A program made the position numbers and the translations under genes. A DNA stretch of 64,000 nucleotides from Natronomonas gomsonensis (GTDB taxonomy: Archaea > Halobacteriota > Halobacteria > Halobacteriales > Haloarculaceae), in contig NZ_JACAWU010000001.1 of the NCBI RefSeq assembly GCF_013391635.1, positions 992,001 to 1,056,000 on the forward strand. The letters are read 5' to 3'. Positions 61,045-64,000 of the stretch are shown here, one piece after another; positions within the stretch are counted from its first letter, which is position 1; the number at the start of each line of letters is the position of its first letter. Under the pieces are notes generated by a model, which was given only the letters and a program-made list of their open reading frames with translations, was not told the DNA's origin and ran no database searches.

Positions 61045-61440
61045 ATGAGAGTGCTCGTCCCAATTGACGGCTCAAAATGTAGTTTTCGCGCACTGGAGTT
61101 CGCTACTGAGTTCACCTCACGGTTTGAGGGCTCGCTTCACGTCATGCACATCACGGATTATGATGGGGAGGCGAAGCAGGACCTCCTGGATCGGGCGAAG
61201 ACTATGCTTGCGGAAGCCGGTATCGAAGACGATCCAGAAATTATCCCGATAACACAGATGGCTAGCCCTCGCTATGCTAACCGAGTTGGTTCATTAATCC
61301 TGGAGGTAGCTGCCGAGCGAGACTACGATCATGTCATCATGGGTCATCACGGCACTGGACGTCTCGGTCAGGCTATCATGGGTAGCGCCGCCAAAACCGT
61401 TGCCGGTGCGGATGAAATGCCTGTAACCATCATTCCGTAA
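61045..61440 (+). CDS. Universal stress protein, short single domain
   Basis: 131 residues. RVLVPIDGSKCSFRALEFATEF at the start and DHVIMGHHGTGRLGQAIMGSAAKTVAGADEMPVTII at the end keep the Usp glycine motif, though the last helix is shorter than usual and the central part is condensed. Codon use has more A/T than the other Usp genes, suggesting a different history. It is the fourth intact Usp gene in the region. Confidence 0.88.
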   Translation: MRVLVPIDGSKCSFRALEFATEFTSRFEGSLHVMHITDYDGEAKQDLLDRAKTMLAEAGIEDDPEIIPITQMASPRYANRVGSLILEVAAERDYDHVIMGHHGTGRLGQAIMGSAAKTVAGADEMPVTIIP

Positions 61441-61647
61441 AGCGGTCCCACGTTGACACTCGGTTATGAATCTCCTGTACAGACCACCCATCAAGCACTC
61501 GATTACGGCACTCTTGACCCACCGAGGACGAGCCCTAACGATAGAGGGGGAGCGCTCTCGATCTGACTGGCGGGCGAGTATTTCCGATAAATCATCAGTA
61601 TCGAACCGACCTGCTGATTTTTGTATTTCCTCATCGTATCGACAACG

Positions 61648-61917
61648 ATGGCCCAGATTCCAGATTTCAAGTCGATCACAACAGAGGACGAGTACATTCA
61701 CGTTCGGTATCGGGATCCTGACCAGTTCGATCAAATTCGGACACCAGACTGGGCGGACCGTGTCTCTGATTCCGTCTCGGAGGGGAGCGAGGTGCGGATG
61801 GGGAAGCGGAAAGACACAGATGATTGGGTAGTCCAGTCCGTGTTGATTACGAAGAACGTGGGTGAAGAAAAAGCCCGTGAGCAAGCCGACAAAATCATCA
61901 GAGAGATCGAATCGTAA
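61648..61917 (+). CDS. Small acidic/basic protein with RDP..RTPDWA pattern, unknown
   Basis: 89 residues from ATG 61648. The protein has RYRDPDQFDQIRTPDWADRVSDSVSEGSEV followed by a WVVQSVLITKN strand and a C-terminal helix (EEKAREQADKIIREIES). A similar pattern occurs in uncharacterised haloarchaeal and haloviral small proteins, from memory only. No enzyme motif is present. A 207-bp gap precedes it with no visible gene. Confidence 0.55.
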   Translation: MAQIPDFKSITTEDEYIHVRYRDPDQFDQIRTPDWADRVSDSVSEGSEVRMGKRKDTDDWVVQSVLITKNVGEEKAREQADKIIREIES

Positions 61918-62122
61918 TCGGATGCTTCGTCAGTCGTGGTTGTTGGCCCCGACTGGGAGACCCACTCAGAACATCTCTGCCGGATTGAGATCGCACAAAA
62001 ATACCACCAAGCGGAGATGCTACCTCGGAATCGGAAACAGGACAATGCTACATACAAGACTGGACATCTCTAGTCTCACCGGGTACATCCACAAAATATC
62101 GATTCGAAATAGAGGGCCGCCT
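61918..62122. other. Gap with no gene
   Basis: 205 bp between two convergently placed small genes. It shows several short A/T-rich stretches but no coding bias or repeat that could be assigned. Confidence 0.4.
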
Positions 62123-62413
62123 TCATTCGATTTCTAACCCGCCACCGCTTTCGGCGTTTTCGGCTTCGCCATCTTCAGCCCACTCTATCTCGAACTCGAT
62201 ACTCAGCTCACCAGAACTATCGGTCGGTCCTTCGCGCTCGGCTTTCACCTCGAACGTCGGTCGGGCAGGGGGATTCAGCGTTACAGATTCGGAGCCTGCT
62301 TTCAGGGTGATAGCGTTGCCGCTGTCGAGATTGTCCGCGACGTTCCGTAGGTACGATGCAATCTCTTCTCGACTCTGGTTGCTCTCTGATTCGAACAGGA
62401 CTTCTTCAGGCAT
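62123..62413 (-). CDS. Amphi-Trp domain protein (second copy)
   Basis: 96 residues: MPEEVLFESES, REEIASYLRNVADNLD, PPARPTFEVKAEREGP and GELSIEFEIEWAED. It is a close paralogue of the gene at 45669-45956, with the same length and start context, in opposite orientation. Function unknown. The two copies bracket the IS, pseudogene and Usp region. Confidence 0.85.
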   Translation of the reverse strand: MPEEVLFESESNQSREEIASYLRNVADNLDSGNAITLKAGSESVTLNPPARPTFEVKAEREGPTDSSGELSIEFEIEWAEDGEAENAESGGGLEIE

Positions 62414-62586
62414 ACAAACAATAGTACACAGCCTGCACCCATAGATTCGACCGCCGTATTGAGTGGATAGGACTGGCCAGTGTGTTCACACCTGTCGGGC
62501 CATCCCCATCCATGATGTCTATTACTGAAATCGCTACACACCCGAATGCTATTCAAATTCGCGCTTGAACACAACTGTAGATCCGT

Positions 62587-63318
62587 ATGGAACGTAATCG
62601 CGGCATCGGTATCCTGGGTCAAAAGCATAAGCCGGTGTTCAGCGACGTAGCCGAGCGTCTTCGGAATGCAGGCTTTCAGGTTCGGTTCTTCCATCCCCAA
62701 TCACCCCCCTCACCAGAACAGATCGCCGACCTCTCGTTGATTGTTAACAAGAAAACACTCCCGAGTGCACTCCCAACTCTCAGGCATGCTCGACGGACGG
62801 GGACAGTGCTGTGGAATAATTTGCAGGCGTTGATTTTGTTTAGTTCACGGCTTGTCGGTCTTCGAGCGCTTTCGGAGATGGGATTTCTCACACCTGAAGT
62901 CTCCTTCGAGAAACCTGATGACGAGTACGTCGCTAAAGGCTACTACATCTGGAACGACGAACCCGAACTCAACGGCGAGGGAGATTTCTATCAGGAACTG
63001 ATTCCGACGGAACCAGTCGATTACAAGTATTATGCCGTCAACGACGGGTCACAGATACACGTCGCGGGGCGGCGCGTCACCTCGAAGCTCTACGGGGAGA
63101 AACAGTTCCTCGGGCAGATAGAGATCAGGCCAGCACTTGCAGCGTCACTCCGAGAACTTGTTGAACGATTTGCCCTTCGGGGTGTCGGGGTTGACTTGGT
63201 CAAAGATGGCGACGGCCAGTATTGGGCTGTCGACGTCAATCTCGGAGCGGGATACCGAGACACTGGACTAGAGCCGGCTCTCACCGACTCGATTATTGCG
63301 AGTCTGCCAAGCGAGTGA
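62587..63318 (+). CDS. ATP-grasp protein, RimK-like
   Basis: 243 residues. IGILGQKHKPVFSDVAERLRNAGFQVRFFHP opens the N-terminal pre-ATP-grasp domain; the ATP-grasp region has YQELIPTEPVDYKYYAVND and ends GVDLVKDGDGQYWAVDVNLGAGYRD with the Mg-binding Asp/Asn typical of RimK/CarB folds. Shorter than most ATP-grasp ligases. The peptide or amine substrate is unknown. It lies between the amphi-Trp gene and a gap, with no obvious partner. Confidence 0.78.
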   Translation: MERNRGIGILGQKHKPVFSDVAERLRNAGFQVRFFHPQSPPSPEQIADLSLIVNKKTLPSALPTLRHARRTGTVLWNNLQALILFSSRLVGLRALSEMGFLTPEVSFEKPDDEYVAKGYYIWNDEPELNGEGDFYQELIPTEPVDYKYYAVNDGSQIHVAGRRVTSKLYGEKQFLGQIEIRPALAASLRELVERFALRGVGVDLVKDGDGQYWAVDVNLGAGYRDTGLEPALTDSIIASLPSE

Positions 63319-63612
63319 AAAGAAACAACCGCGACTTCTGGATAGCGTCCCCTCTATTGAATTACTGGATGAAATTGTAACCCATTGTGGCTTTCAGCAG
63401 AACAGTTTGACGACCGACGAGAATTGCTTGATTCACGCCGAGACAACCGACATGGTTGTGCTGTAGCGTGCCCTGTATTCAGCACGAACTCACCAAACTA
63501 TCAGCGGCTGAGGATTTCGACAAAGCTGCGTATTTCAAATTCAGCAGACACGACCACTACACAGGGGCGGTGAGCCAACTGAAACCGGTGGCCGCTCAGT
63601 GAACCCGTTCGC
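63319..63612. other. Gap between the ATP-grasp gene and the terminal membrane gene
   Basis: 294 bp, A/T-rich, no reading frame with codon bias. The short open frame at about 63385-63570 has no recognisable pattern and is not called. Nothing else was seen. Confidence 0.4.
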
Positions 63613-63996
63613 CTACTCCGCTGCTGGTGCCGTGTCTCCAGCCGACTCTGATGACGTGTTGAGGTAGAGGTAAATCAACACGAGAATCAAGACGACTTGG
63701 ACCGCCTTGTCGACGTAGTCGACGATTCCGTACTCCGATTTGACCACGAGCCAGATTGGAATTTGGACAAACGTGTATGGAATCCCGACTAAGTAGAGTA
63801 GCTTCCGCTGAAAGTCGAGGAAGAAGAGAACGAGTGCACCGCCGTAGCCGACGCCGGCGAGTGCAACGGGAATCCGCCCCTCGACGATACCCGCATACAC
63901 GTGAAGCACGCCAGTAATGACGACCAACGCGACTGCCAGCCACTGAATCCGGGTGAGTGACCCGATTCGATTTGCCGAACTGTTTTGTCCATTCAT
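63613..63996 (-). CDS. Small membrane protein, DUF7475-like
   Basis: 127 residues with four helices: LTRIQWLAVALVVITGVLHVYAGI, IPVALAGVGYGGALVLFFLDF, LLYLVGIPYTFVQIPIWLVV and a last helix VDKAVQVVLILVLIYLYL. ATG at 63996 and stop at 63613 are both inside the window. The polar tail is SSESAGDTAPAAE. The family name is from memory. The function is unknown; such four-helix proteins occur widely in haloarchaea. Confidence 0.65.
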   Translation of the reverse strand: MNGQNSSANRIGSLTRIQWLAVALVVITGVLHVYAGIVEGRIPVALAGVGYGGALVLFFLDFQRKLLYLVGIPYTFVQIPIWLVVKSEYGIVDYVDKAVQVVLILVLIYLYLNTSSESAGDTAPAAE

Positions 63997-64000
63997 CGCA

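Noticed and set aside
1..64000. rRNA, tRNA and CRISPR genes
   Set aside because: No stretch with rRNA core motifs, tRNA cloverleaf patterns or regularly spaced repeats was seen.

Overview
The window comes from the chromosome or a large replicon of a halophilic archaeon (class Halobacteria). The signs are GC-rich coding with strong G/C third positions, acidic proteins, Tat-dependent lipoproteins, an archaeal TFB, haloarchaeal HTH_10 (Bat-type) regulators, and a bacteriorhodopsin gene with its retinal-synthesis genes. The genus cannot be fixed from the sequence alone. No rRNA, tRNA or CRISPR array was recognised.

Region 1 (1-10.6 kb) starts inside a DoxX-like membrane protein, then carries small membrane proteins, a wHTH regulator, a secreted beta-propeller protein and a Tat-exported fibronectin-III-like protein. 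It ends with a compact phototrophy locus: bat (regulator with a LOV-type PAS domain), blh/brp (beta-carotene cleavage), crtY (lycopene cyclase) and bop (bacteriorhodopsin with the proton-pump residues). A near-perfect Bat upstream activator site lies 42 bp before the bop start. Region 2 (10.6-21.5 kb) has a five-gene branched-chain-amino-acid-type ABC operon (livM, livH, livF, livG, binding protein), an esterase, an HTH_10 regulator, a methyltransferase, a lipoprotein, pyruvate kinase and thioredoxin.

Region 3 (21.7-26.8 kb) is a sulfur-trafficking island. It holds a cysteine-containing wHTH regulator with a palindromic operator, a PiT-type permease, a split YeeE/YedE transporter pair, a rhodanese/metallo-beta-lactamase fusion, and a divergent TusA-DsrE pair. 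A second, smaller sulfur cluster (TusA, SQR-like flavoprotein, DUF1641) lies at 47-49 kb. Region 4 (26.9-45.4 kb) is mostly ordinary metabolism and transport: SDR, TPP enzyme, TspO, hydroxyacyl-CoA dehydrogenase, APC permease, DUF211/VIT1-like pair, P-type ATPase, YihY-like protein, PAC2 protein, TFB, Ca/Na antiporter, CBS proteins and a phosphoribosyltransferase. It also has a 52-aa zinc-finger gene.

Region 5 (45.4-64 kb) looks like accessory DNA with visibly more A/T. It has two inverted amphi-Trp paralogues at its borders, an IS200/IS605 element whose tnpB has an internal stop, a separate tnpB/right-end remnant, a composite amphi-Trp/Usp pseudogene, a frameshifted flavin reductase pseudogene, four intact universal stress proteins and several ion transporters. 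It also holds an ATP-grasp protein and small proteins of unknown function. The genes suggest light-driven energy conservation, sulfane-sulfur handling and stress/ion homeostasis, with recent mobile-element activity confined to the last 18 kb.
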